Assembly (NCBI GenBank): GCA_006384855.1
Contig: VCJN01000065.1
Location: 1 to 64,000 of the forward strand
Length of the DNA: 64,000 bases
Origin: Tetraselmis striata
Lineage: Eukaryota; Chlorophyta; Chlorodendrophyceae; Chlorodendrales; Chlorodendraceae
Direction of reading: 5' to 3'
The position numbers were made by a program, and so were the translations under genes. Position 1 is the stretch's first letter. Each line of letters starts with the position of its first letter. The notes below the pieces were generated by a model that saw nothing but the letters and a program-made list of their open reading frames with translations, was not told the DNA's origin and ran no database searches. Of the stretch, positions 8,340 to 20,058 are shown piece after piece.

Positions 8340-11300
8340 ATAGCCTTTTTTGTTGCACGTGTATTGCAGTCCTCGAAACGCTTTGATCCGCGGGATGGGG
8401 CTTGCCCCATCCAACTCGGATTACTCAAATGGGCCGACGCCTAAACGGGTAGGGCAGATCTTTCGTGGTCATTGCCGGGTATTTTGATTATGGCAGTGTT
8501 TAAGAGGGTGATCCAACAGCGTTGGAAATTCCATCACTGGCCTCCAATTAGTGTTGCATAACTGCTCATCAAATTGAAATTGAAATTGATTACAACTGCT
8601 AGTCTGCTGCATCCACTCGCTCAGACCGAGGTTTTCTGAGGACCTGCTATCTCTAACCACCGTGGTGAACCTGAAGTGTTATCACACCTCAAAAGCTATC
8701 GGCCATCCTCCTATGTTTCCTAGCCCCTCCTCCGTCCAACGGGCTATAGCTAGGACAGCAACGCCCCCACGTTGTCCCTATTCAAGTCAGACCCATCCCA
8801 TCCAGAGCTCAGCATGCATGCTAAGGCAGCCAAAGGCGTCCCGCTTCTTGCTATTGAGGTGTGATGGGGGAGGGGAGCTAACTGGAATTGCTGAATGGTG
8901 CTCAAGATTAATATATATATACCGCTTGTCCGGCTAGGTTGATGGGGTGGGGGCTACAATGCTCTCTATCTCTAATATTTTTGGCACAATATAGTTGCTA
9001 GTGCATTTATATAATGGCAGGATGACTTCATCGTCTGGTGCCGGTACCAAGCCCGCACGTCGGGCGATACACTGTCTATTACTTGCGGGGGAAAAGTGCG
9101 GATAAATTCGAAAATATGCAGTTCCGGGAGTATCGAAAATATGCATCCGTAGCTGTTGTGTTATTATTGGGGCGCTGACAGTCGCGGGCGTGCGTCCGGC
9201 TTGGGGTTATGCGCCTTGCCGGCGGAGAATATATCAACAGACGGCCCACCGGCGGCTGCAAAGGCATTGTCCGGCGCAGGGCACGACATAGGCGGTGGGC
9301 CTCGGCCGCGAGCTGGGTCAGGCGGGACGCCTGGGCCGGTGATTAAATAAGCTACGATTTGCAAATGAAAGGAGCGCGCGGGACGCGCAATATACGCCTT
9401 CGAACGAGCAATACGTCCCCTGCGGCCTCCTCCTCTAGCCACGCATCGTCATAACCGTACCCAGCAGCTCGCGCCTGGAGACGTGCATCCCGGGCCGGGC
9501 GGCCTGAGCGTTTCGAAGCTGCAACAACTCTTGTAAGAGATGGCCGGCCCGCCGGCAACTAAGCCATAAGCCTCCACGGCCTGCAAACCGCCGAGGTCGG
9601 GGCGCAGCCCGGAGCCCCGCGCTATCAGGCCCACGGGTCCTCTGGCCGCCCATGAGCCGACCAAAACCGCACGAGCCCAACCGGCCTCCCCCAGCGGCGA
9701 GGGCAGCCCGCAGGCGGGCCGCAAGCGCAACGCGCCCATCCCGACTTCGCGCGCCGGGTGTGCCTGCCAAGAGGCCGCCGCGCCGCACGCCCCTCAAGCC
9801 CATGGGCAGCGCCGCGCATGAGTTATGCGCTGAGGAAACAAGCCGGGCGCGGGACGGTGGTAGGGGGGGGTATTATGCATGATCGGGGCATGCTGGTCGG
9901 GGCGATCGCCCGCCACGGCGTCAACGGGAGGCTTCTATTGGAGGAAATACGCTCCTGCAAGGGAAGGGGGGTTCGGTGGGAGGAACGAGCTCCTACAACG
10001 TTTCTCCGACCATTCGTAGGGGGGGAAATGACATCACCGACGAATGTTAACTTAGGAAGCTCTGTCGGCGACCATTTTCCTAAAGTTGGGTAATCCGGAA
10101 GAACCATCCGCACGGTTTCTTACATTGTAGGAGTTTCATTGACGAATGATAACTTCTGCCTTGCTTAAAGTTGGTAAACATTTCCGATGAGGATGAGGAT
10201 ATTGTAAATCCTGCGGCACCACACGATTTACATGGCCCATATTCTACGGAACGCGGACACGCGGGTGTCTCCACCGCATTGAAGTTGGTAATTATATTAC
10301 TGTCGACACCAAAACGCGCGCGTCTGCACGCGCGGTTGCAGAACCATGACCGCACGCCCGCGCCGCCATGGTGCAGCCCCGCGTCGCCCGCCGCCATTGC
10401 CGTTACCGCTGCCATCCCCACAGACGACGCAGCGATTATTGCCGGTGTAGTCGCGGTAGGCGCGTGAGAAGGGAGCGTCGCAGCTGGTGCCGTCGTGGTG
10501 ACGACATCGCGCTCGCCACCGTGCTGGTCGCCGTCGCCAGGGGTAACAATAAGACCGCTGCGGCTAGCCTCTTGGGCGCGGGCGCGCCCTCGGACGCTGG
10601 GTCAGGCTCGCCAACGGCATCCAAAAGACTGGCTAAGCTCTTGCGAGGAGCGGGTGCGGTGAACGACGAGCCGTACTCCATGGCGGCGGCGAGTGTTCAA
10701 ATATTCCGACTACCGGAGCGGCTGGGCGCGGTAGACGGCTGGTGAACGCGGACGCCCGGCGTTATTTTATTGCGGCCCTATGATTGCGAGGGTGGCTGGG
10801 GCGCAATGTCAGCAATACGCACCACAACAACCGCGTCTCGCCCGGCCGTGCCGTCGCGTGTAGGAGAGACTGCCCGCGAGGCGCGAGGGGTAGCATGGTT
10901 GGGGCAGTGGGGGAGCCGGACTGGAGAGGTTGGCGAGCTCACCTGAAATGATGCGTCGCCAAATGATGCGGGCACGGCGGCCGCAGGATTTGGGCCTCAA
11001 ATCCTGCGGCCCGCCGCGCTCCGTGTCTGCCGCATCTCAAGATTTGGGGCTTTCAGAGCGAGTTTTGGGGTTAGCAAATTCGCGGCGGGCGGACACCGGC
11101 AGATGAGGATTTTGATCCGGGCGATTCAGGGGTTGATTCGTGGTCGAAAATTCTATCCAATCTTTACCAACTTATCGGCCTTACTGCTGGCGGTAGTTCC
11201 AGGATGGTGTAAAATCCTGCAGCTGGCGACGATGATGTTGACTGGTGTGGCCTGAAAGTGTGGGCACCAACAGCTGACAGTGCTTAGCGACTTTGCACGG

Positions 11301-13420
11301 GCCGCCATGGGGCCTGTACCGATGCGTGTTGCCTCCCACTACAACATCACGGACTGACTGTCGTCGCTGCACGCGCGGAGCTGAGGGGGGGAATACCTGT
11401 ACGGCAGCGCGAAGGTGATGCACATCCAGCGCTGTATGCGACGAGTAAACTACTGCGCGCTTCGGTACCAGTAGCCGCAGTACCAGTAGTCGCTGAGGAT
11501 TATACCTGTACCGCTGTACGCGAGTCACAGCAACTAATCTACAGTACAGGTAGTCGCTAAGGATTCGCTCGCTGGATTACTAGTCCTCGCTGCTTCTGCA
11601 TACTGGCGGAACGTCCGCGTCACCGGCGTAGCCACTACCCTGTATCCGATCCCAGCCCGAAAGCAGTCGCCGCGCCCGCTCCAAACGTGACGCCCATACC
11701 GCAGCCTCGACGACCGAGACTGACAGACAACTCGAGTTAATACAGCAAAAGTTCTGAAGATCTTAACTCCGTGACACACGCCGCGTCACTCGAGGCGAAA
11801 CACTCCGTCCTAGTCATGGCTGAGGAAGCCGAGACGATGGCTGCTAGCTCAATACATCGTGGCGTACTTCGAAGCATCCGAATCAACTGCCACCCTGGGT
11901 CCAGCCCAACACCCGCGGCCTGCTGTCGTGACACAGACGACGTGGATGGCAGCGGAGACTCCTCTAACGCACGCGCAGCATGCGTGTTCGAGAACCCCAA
12001 CAGTAAGTGCTTCCTTGACTTGGCCCACGCTTGGTCGCACTCCCAGTGGCTGTCGGATGTTCCTAGATCGTCGGACCGCGCGCCATGGATTTACTGCACG
12101 TGTTTGGACAGCCAAGAATCATCATTACATAGTTTATTGCCCTATTGGGTCGTCAGAGTGGGACTAAGTTGGACCGGCGCGTCGTCGCCGTCGGCCAACT
12201 GTCAAGTTCTTGCGACGCACCCTGGCAGCCCCAGCCTGGGTCCCTTCGTCCCGCACGTCGACGCCGGTGTGCAGTGACACCCGAGCTCCACCGCGAGCAG
12301 TGATAGGTGCTATCTAGACGTTGTTCCCCAGCTTCCGAGAGTGTGAGCTTTGGAAGTCGGACCTTGCTAGCCAGCTATGCTCGCCGGTCGCATTTTGCAG
12401 TAAAGCGCGTCCGATGTTCCTACTCTTATCTCGATGACGCGTGTTGCCCGGCACTCTAACTCAGCACGGCCTGTCAGTGGCTGGAGCCAAATACTCTCGC
12501 AATGGCCATGCCCCCAATGACTCGTAGCTTCTTCACGGATATCAGAGTATAAGCTCACGCCAGTCTCGCTGCCGTCATCTCTCATGCTGCCGTCATGCCA
12601 CCGGGGGGGGGGGGGGGGGTCTGTATCCTCAACCCCCTGAGCCGGCCCCATTTGTTTATGCGACATCCGCGCAGGCAAAGTGCGCTGTTCGCTGCAGGTG
12701 TTTGTCTCTGCCGATGCTTCCACCGGCGACACATGCGCATGTGCCCGCGCCGTCACGTTCGCCTGCACGAAGAGCGGCCATATGCAGCTGGGAGAGCCTG
12801 TGATTATCAGGTGGGTGGTTCGCAGGCTGCCCGCGCGATCGCAGCAGTTGGTCGACTTTACTGTAGTTTTTGATGAATGCAAGTTAACGAGCATACCGTA
12901 TTCCATACTCGTGCGAGTTACAAAAAGCCAGTTACAAGTCCAGCCACAAGGCCAGTCATAAAAGCAGTACTATAAGACAAACACAGAAAGCCGCTTTTGT
13001 CCGTCCCGTACAAGGCATTGATATGGTGATAACTCCACTCTTAAGTGGAAGATGCGCCCCCTCAACTAGCTCTACGTTCGCCCTAGCTGGTCTTTTCAAC
13101 CACCGCACAGTCCCCGACGTCCTCGTGTTAGGGCGCGCCCGACTTTGCTGATGTACTAAATGGGTTTATATACATGTAATTCAACTCGGATGTTTTAAGG
13201 AACCCCCGAGCCCGTGCCGCAACGGCGTAGCCTCCATGGGCGCAATATCCAACTCCCGCATCATCGGTGCAGTGGCCACCCCAGGGGAGTTTTTACCCAC
13301 CCCACAAGGCACCGCAAGCCCTGATTGAGTACGGTTTGTGATTTATTTGCGCCGAATGATTCGTCGTTGAATATAATGGAGCATCGCCTACCAAGGGCTT
13401 TCCGTGACTGGATCGCTGCC
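8340..13420. other. No gene recognised
   Basis: About 5 kb of mainly GC-rich sequence. Long open frames at 9.1-10.8 kb are Arg/Ala/Pro/Gly-rich on both strands, as expected from GC content alone. A G tract lies at 12602-12620. Short interspersed motifs (such as gtgcgagttacaaaaa near 12913) resemble the repeats at 13.4-15.6 kb. Confidence 0.35.
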
Positions 13421-13425
13421 TCGAC

Positions 13426-15600
13426 GGGCGACGGCCGTCGTAGAGACGTAGACACTGCAAGTGTAGACTGGTGGTGCCAGTCCTGTCCGTCCCGGGGACG
13501 GAAAAACAATGAATGATTAAAGAACAATATATAAAATAAAACCTGTGCCTGTCCTATCGTCTTTTCAATACCCGTACCGGGTATTGAAAGCGACTATCGC
13601 TGATTCGCTCTGATATTTTATAACAGCGGGAGACTTTACCCGCATATACCAGCGCCGGCGCGTGTATAAATTGTAGGCCTCACGTTGGTCTACAGGTAAA
13701 ATCGCCTGCTGATACATCGTGGCTGACTTCCCCATCAGCAGGTACCGGTGGTAGCAGTCGTCATCGCATCCAATTATACACTCGTACTGGTGTGAATTAC
13801 AAAAAAACAGTTCCCCAGAATCACTGCTCGAACTGGTACCGGTAGCACCCGTAGCCATCCGGTATATTGTATTATTATATCGGATAAATTATATTATTGC
13901 ATGCGCCGCGCGCTTGTACAGAATAGCAGCGCCGCGCGAATACTGCTTTATACGGTACCCTGAGGCGAGGCGAGAACACGTGTCCAACCCTCTGCAGGGC
14001 GGATCACTCCTTATTTAACTTGTATCTATCTATCTGAAGTATTATTATTATTATATTATAATTGTTATTTATTCATTATTATTATAGATATCGGATTGCC
14101 TCGTGATTCCTTCGAGTAATATTAATGTCTTTATCTTTGACATACGTCCGTCGTCCAGCTGGCGGCTACAGGGCGACATGCAGGCCGGTGCGGATCCGAT
14201 TATTATATACGGACGGCTACTGATCCCAGTACATCCGGACGAAAAATATATACCAGCATTAAAACCACCACGTACTAGTACCCCGGGCGGGCGGATGCGG
14301 GCCGCTGTTTGGCGGCTTGTAGTGTTGATCTTTTGCTTACATGTGCTAGACGCAACATTCAAGAAATCCACACAGAAATCCAGAAGGAAATCCAGCTATT
14401 GATCTTTTAGTTACTGCTTTTAGTGGTGGATTTCTTACTGGCCTTTTTGTAACTCACACCAGTGCACAGGGCAGTACCGTACAAAACGGGGTAGCTGCTG
14501 CTAGAGGTCGTATCCATTGTGTTTCCGCCCCCGGGACAGGGCTGGCACCAGTGAGACCCTTGCAGCGTGTCTACGACTGCCGTTTAGGCAACGATTCGGT
14601 CGGGCATGCACAGGTCGGGTACATCCTTTAAAATTAAAAGTAGTTCTACAGTACCATCGGCGCAGAAAGCATAATCTTCCCCGCGGCCCGGCCTAAGAGG
14701 GTTCTGCTTAAATGCAGGCTTTTCCTTCCCTTGTACTTTCCGTGCATTCTCTTGACGCTCTCCCTGTAACCAAGAAGATACCATAATCTTCCAGCCTAAG
14801 ATACACAGCTGTATTATGTGAACGATTCCCGCCATTTTCCCGCCAATTTTGAACTTTCCCTGCCAGGACCAGTACCCGTCCTCACGTAAATTACAAAAGC
14901 GCTACGGGTAGTATATACAGTATGAATAAATTGACACCTTTACCGCCACATTTTGCACGAGGTACCAGGAGAGTAAGATATCAACATACACCTAAACGAA
15001 TTACACGGCAAAGAAGTGTACGGTACTGCCCTGTGTACTGGTGTGAGTTACAAAATGGCCAGTAAGAAATCCACCACTAATAGCAGTACTAAAAAAGATC
15101 CACCGCTACAGGTACGTAGTATGGTTGCACGGTTGCGGTACCAGTACCAGGAAAACTGTAAGGATATGTACCACACAAATTCCCATGTGGGTAGCCAGTG
15201 CCTGGTGCGTTTTGCGCAGTATCCTTACAGTTGGTGCTGCTACGCACGCATTGGATCCGGGTTCGACCCCGCGGAGAAACATATAATATGAAATGATATC
15301 CCGCAATGTTGGACAACCCGGCCAATGCGGATCGCCACCGAATCCAAGCCGAAACGTTGCTGGAGGAGGTCCTCCATCCTATGGGGGGGTTGGAGTGTAA
15401 GGATATGTACCACGGCCGTCGTAGAGACGCTGCAAGGGTTTCACTGGTGCCAGTCCTGTCCCGGGGGAGAAAAAAAAATGTACGACACAAATCCCCATGT
15501 GGGTACCCAGTGCCCGGTGCGTTTTGCGCGGTATCCTTACAAAAACACCTCTGCCAGTACTACCCCAGTGGGCCTCATGTGCCGTGGATAATACCCGAAA
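13426..15600. repeat. Cluster of short direct and inverted repeats
   Basis: Several repeat units recur. A unit with the core GCTGCAAGGGT..CACTGGTGCCAG occurs at 14525-14582 (inverted) and 15413-15472, with a relative at 13430-13500. A unit with GGATTTCTTACTGGCC occurs at 14405-14480 and inverted at 15010-15090; relatives are at 31936-31990 and 59090-59150. A unit with CCAGTGCC.GGTGCGTTTTGCGC occurs at 15163-15231 and 15480-15540. No coding capacity is recognised. The layout suggests nested non-autonomous elements. Confidence 0.55.
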
Positions 15601-16416
15601 TTCCAACGAAACAGGTTCCCTGCCATGAGCGATGCCACCGGCCACATTTCTGCATGCTGCGCTTGCAGTGCCGTCGGTAACTACATGGACCGTAAGTTAG
15701 GGTTGCAGTTGTGCACGCATAGCTGAGATTTTTTCAAATGGAGTGACACCCCTCGGGCTATAGTGTTCCGCCCACACAAGTGGCGGGCAGTACGACGGCG
15801 GCCACGCTATGGTACACCCGTCAGGCTGCTGCCGACCTTTCGAACCCGTTTCTAAACCACTCTTTGAGTTTGTAAAACCACGCTAGACCCTGTTTCCCGG
15901 TGTTTGGGAATCCTGGCTGGAAGAAGTTGCCGATCGCAGCGTTTTGTCTATTATTGGTGAGGCGCGAGGTTGCCGTATTCACACGGATCAATCCCAAACT
16001 GAGACGACCAAACCACGGCGACAAACACCAACCTTTGGGTGGGATTATTGACTTTCCTTACGGTTGGGCGCGGGCATATACACCACCTTCACCTTCGGGC
16101 ACAGTCATACCTTGTGTTGCCTGCTGGAGCTTCATCTGCCGCGCCCATCGTGGAACCACCCCTTATATGGGGCCCACTCAGTACCCATGCTTGGCGATAA
16201 TTATCAACATTCAAGCAAATATTTTTCGCGCCACTAATTTCACAGGTATCTCAATCAATACTAGTGAAAAACACCCTACAATGACCAATTCGCGTACTTC
16301 TACCTTTCAGCAACGCGGTACCCCACTTCAACACGGTATCCCGTAGCAGTTTCAACGCTTATTGATTGCCATGTGCCGCTGCTCAACGGTTACTAACGCG
16401 CCGCTGCACTCTGCAG

Positions 16417-17767
16417 GCTGCCACATGGTGAGTCGGAATACCTGGATGATTTCTACCGGTCCTTTGCGGAGTACAAGATCAGCAAGGGCTTTGTTATCAT
16501 CGAGGGTGACCAGCCTCCACCGCCTGCACCCCAGAGTCCGACATCATCAAGCGAAGAGGTGCGTTCTCTTAGTGCCAGTAGTGTCTCCTGTTGCCTCTCG
16601 GCTGCAGCTGGAAATTTGCGGTGGCCTCACTGCAGCAAAGCAATTAACACTAGTGTATATTTGCATCCACAGGCTGACAGCGCAAAGAAGGACGTCGACA
16701 TTGTGACGATCGCCAAGTGCTTTCGCCTGCCCATCAGCGCCGCCGCGCGTCGGCTAGGTGTTGGCGAGACCTGGCTGAAGCAGAAGTGCCGCCAGCACAG
16801 CATTTGCCGATGGCCCTACCGCAAGGTTCGGAGCATTGAGAAGGTGGTGGAGAAGCTGGAGGCGCAGCTGGAGGATCCGTCTGCCGGGAACACCGCCAAC
16901 CGCATTGCTGCCATCAAGGGCCAGATCGAAGATCTGTTCAAAGCTCGCGACCGTATTTGCACTGGCCAAGTGGATGAGGGATCTGATGATTTTGACGCCA
17001 TCCAAGCGACTGTGGCTGCTGGATTTGGCCAGTTCGAGGAGAGCTGTGGTGAGGACAGCGGCTGCAGCTGGCCGCCCCAGGCAACTTTGATGATGCCTCA
17101 CAGACATGAAGACTGCGAGGGTCTGCCTGACGCAGTCAGCAGCGCTATGGACTGCGACAAGCCACGGATGGACGAGTTGCTCACCATCCCATGCCACATT
17201 GATCTTTCCACACCCCCGTCTGTGAGGGATTTCCCGGCCCTGGAGAGGTTCACGGCTTCAGTGGTTCCGCCTCTTCAGTCCTGGGCGCAGTCTCAACAGG
17301 TCAGCCTGTCCTCATGGAACAGCAGCCTTCAAAAAGCGGCCGTAGTGCCTGCGGTCACTCCCATGGCCAAAGCCAGCCAGAAGCAGGGTGCAGGCTCGGT
17401 GATAGCTGTCACACCTGTACCTGTCACTCCGCCGCGGGTAACGTCTGCCATGCTGCAAGAGGGATTCAGCACCCCACCCCGTCCCTTTGCTGTGACGCCT
17501 CCCAAGCTGCGCGCCCCCAGACTCTCCTCACCGTGGGGCGGCCAGTCTCCACGCTCCCCCCTGACCTCCAGAATCAACCTCAGTTTTGCATCCCCTAATC
17601 GCAAGGGCTGCACCAGCCCCATGTACGTGCCTTCCCTCCGCGATTCCACGGTGTGCTGCAACCTTTTTGGCTCTGGCAATGATGATCTGGCAGCCTTTGC
17701 GGTGGATGACGACGACTTCGCTTTTCTACTCGCCGATGAGCCGCCCATCCCGCATGCTCTCGCTTGA
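16417..17767 (+). CDS. RWP-RK domain transcription factor, 5' end unresolved
   Basis: Two exons are clear: 16417-16558 and 16673-17767 (TGA). The intron is gtgcgt...ccacag and keeps frame. The open sequence 16559-16672 is intron. The second exon opens with the RWP-RK domain: LPISAAARRLGVGETWLKQ, then CRQHSICRWPYRKVRSIEKV; the signature is RWPYRK instead of the usual RWPHRK. A helix with Lys/Gln/Leu follows, then about 250 residues of low-complexity sequence rich in TP/SP sites and a very acidic C-terminus (DDDDFAFLLADE) that may act as an activation region. The family comprises green-lineage DNA-binding regulators of nitrogen response and gamete differentiation (NIN/NLP, MID). The upstream exon carries no known domain, and its acceptor at 16416 shows at least one earlier exon is missing. 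There is no NIT-sensor or PB1 domain in what is visible, so the protein resembles RKD/MID-type members. Confidence 0.85.
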
Positions 17768-20058
17768 GGGTGAGATGCCCTGCTGCTCCTGCCTCGTGCC
17801 TGGCCGCAAACAACCTATGCTCTGGGCCGGTCTGCCCTAGAGCACAGGTTTTATCTACCCAGCCTTCAAAGTATCTTATCTGCGTCAAGTCAAGCTTTAT
17901 TTCTTCATTTCTTCAACAGCGGCATGGAACCGCGAACCTAATCAGCAAGTGCCCCCATAAGCCAACGGCGGTGTGCCTCCTTTCAAGACAGCACTGCACC
18001 TGCCTTCAAGACCCTCAGCCTAATCCTGGCGTTTACATACCTCCTGCGCTGGAGACCCCATTCCTTCCTTGCCTAACTGCAAGTGAGCTGTGCCCAACGG
18101 AGCTTGCAGCAGTCTGAAGCATGGGGCCCAGGCAGACAAACATGCCTATCTCGACGAACCTCATCATGTTGGCTCTATCTAGCGCTGTCCTGACGGCAAG
18201 CTGCTAAGACATCCGGCGATTAAGTACGTCATGGGCAACTTTCACCAAACAGTAGTGATGATGTTACTTGTACAGGCACTAGTATGATAAAGACATATGT
18301 TATATTCTATTAGCACCTGCAACATGTAGGGCCTGATGCTGCATGCAGCCTGTGAATCAGATCTTATTATTGTGACCCATCAAAACACGTGGGCTGCGCT
18401 TTGGCACGCATGTGCGCGTATACCTGGGATACATTCCGCCATGAAATGTATTCATTGATATGGTGGTGTGGCGTGACAACGCACATCAATGGCTACAATG
18501 AAATGCTTCAACTTTCGGTGTTACGCGAAAGTAACAATACCGCCGGAAAGGAAGCAATCGGGTGGGGAACAGGCTCTCTAGCTGCATATGCTTGGACGAG
18601 GATTGCAGTACGGATCGCACGGTAAGGGTCCTTACTGTATCGATGCTGAACCACCCGTTTACACTACCCGAGCGCATTCCTGCAACGGGCGGTCACCTCT
18701 ACATTATTGTTTTGAAACCCCCTCTGGCATAGACGAGAAACCCAACAATCATAGAAAACAAAACACGGATAGTTCATAGACAATCCGACCTGAGGTTGCA
18801 CAATTCATCTTTTCTAGACCTGTGAACCAAACCTTGAAATGCCAAGAGTGAATCCCCGTGCCCGCATGCGTACCTCATTCCTCAGCTAGGCACCAGTGAC
18901 CCGCGCGTGGCGGTAGCCTATCGCTGCATTGCTCATGGATGATACCCTGAGCAGCTAATGTTTCTGTGGTTCTGTGCACTGCATGTGTACACAGGAGAGA
19001 AAGAACGCCGGTAGCTGGGAGTTGTCAACGCAGCCCATTGGCAGGGCAGGTCTAAAAAAAGCTTTCGCCGCTCAGTCTGCACATCTCGCCGGTGTGAGCA
19101 GCATGCGGGCATCAAGTGGCTTCGTGCTTGGCATGGAATCCACCTGCACGAACCGAGTAATGCGCAATGCGGAGGCAAAGCCCACCGCAGTCTCAACGTG
19201 AGTTCGGCGGGAGAAAGGAGGCAGCCGCCCACGTCCATGCATAGCAGAGGTGCTCACTCGGCAATGTGCAAGGCATTTGAACTGCCGGCCATCCTGGCCT
19301 GCGTTGATTCTGAGACTGGCCGACAGGCGTCGCGCCGGTGCTGATGGTGCTCTGCGAGCAGCGGCAATGTTGCAGAGCCATAACTAGTACTCGTAGTATC
19401 GACAGGGCATGATGCAGCTTCATCCAGCAGATGAAACGTTAATGTGTCGACAGACACAGCATATAGGCCGCCTTGGAGTCATTCAGTTGCAACGCCCTTG
19501 CAGCTGCTAATCCGAGTCATCATCGCTGCCATAGCCCGCCAGTAGCCCAAGAGCATGCTGCGCGGCGCCGTCAGCCATGGTGCTGCCGTGGTGTTGCCTA
19601 GTAGCCGCCACCTCATTCGCCTCCTCCGGTCGGCCACCCTGCGCAGGGTCGACCCCAGGGGCTGCGGACCCTGCATCAACCTGCGCCAGCCAATGGACAG
19701 CCAGTCAAGCAAATGATGATGACCCTCCTGGAAAGAAGTCCCAAGTTCGTGGGTACAAAGCGTAGCACAATCGGACATACTGAGTGATGATGACGGCGGC
19801 AAGTACAGTGACTATGATGATATTATGCTGGGGTGAGGCTGAGGATGGGGACAGGTTTTGCATGGTCACTTGCAGAACACAGACAATCACACCTGCATAC
19901 ATCGCTATGTCAATATAGTTGCACAAGTACTATGATATCGGACATGAATATGCTATGATTGTGCGCAACCTTTGTTCCGGTCCTCATAATCGCAATCAGA
20001 TGATGACCACGATATTGCTTACGCACACGTATCATCAAAGCCATGCCGTTGCCAGCGT
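17768..20058. other. No gene recognised
   Basis: Sequence between the convergent RWP-RK and CWC2 genes. It will include both 3' UTRs. No frame shows a known domain, and no TGTAA signal was found near either stop codon. Confidence 0.35.

Noticed and set aside
9160-10760. Several overlapping frames of 60-125 codons on both strands
   Set aside because: They are Arg/Ala/Gly/Pro-rich mirror images of each other, as GC-rich random sequence gives; no domain, no splice support.
11771-12277. 168-codon frame as a host gene
   Set aside because: It lacks recognisable motifs, and the opposite strand is equally open; composition gives no support.
14040-14090. Origin or promoter in the AT-rich stretch (ttattattattatattataa)
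   Set aside because: Simple-sequence composition only; no further element supports it.
16559-16672. Coding extension upstream of the RWP-RK domain in the same frame
   Set aside because: It begins exactly with a gtgcgt donor after GAAGAG and ends at a ccacag acceptor, and both flanking exons join in frame, so it is intron sequence.
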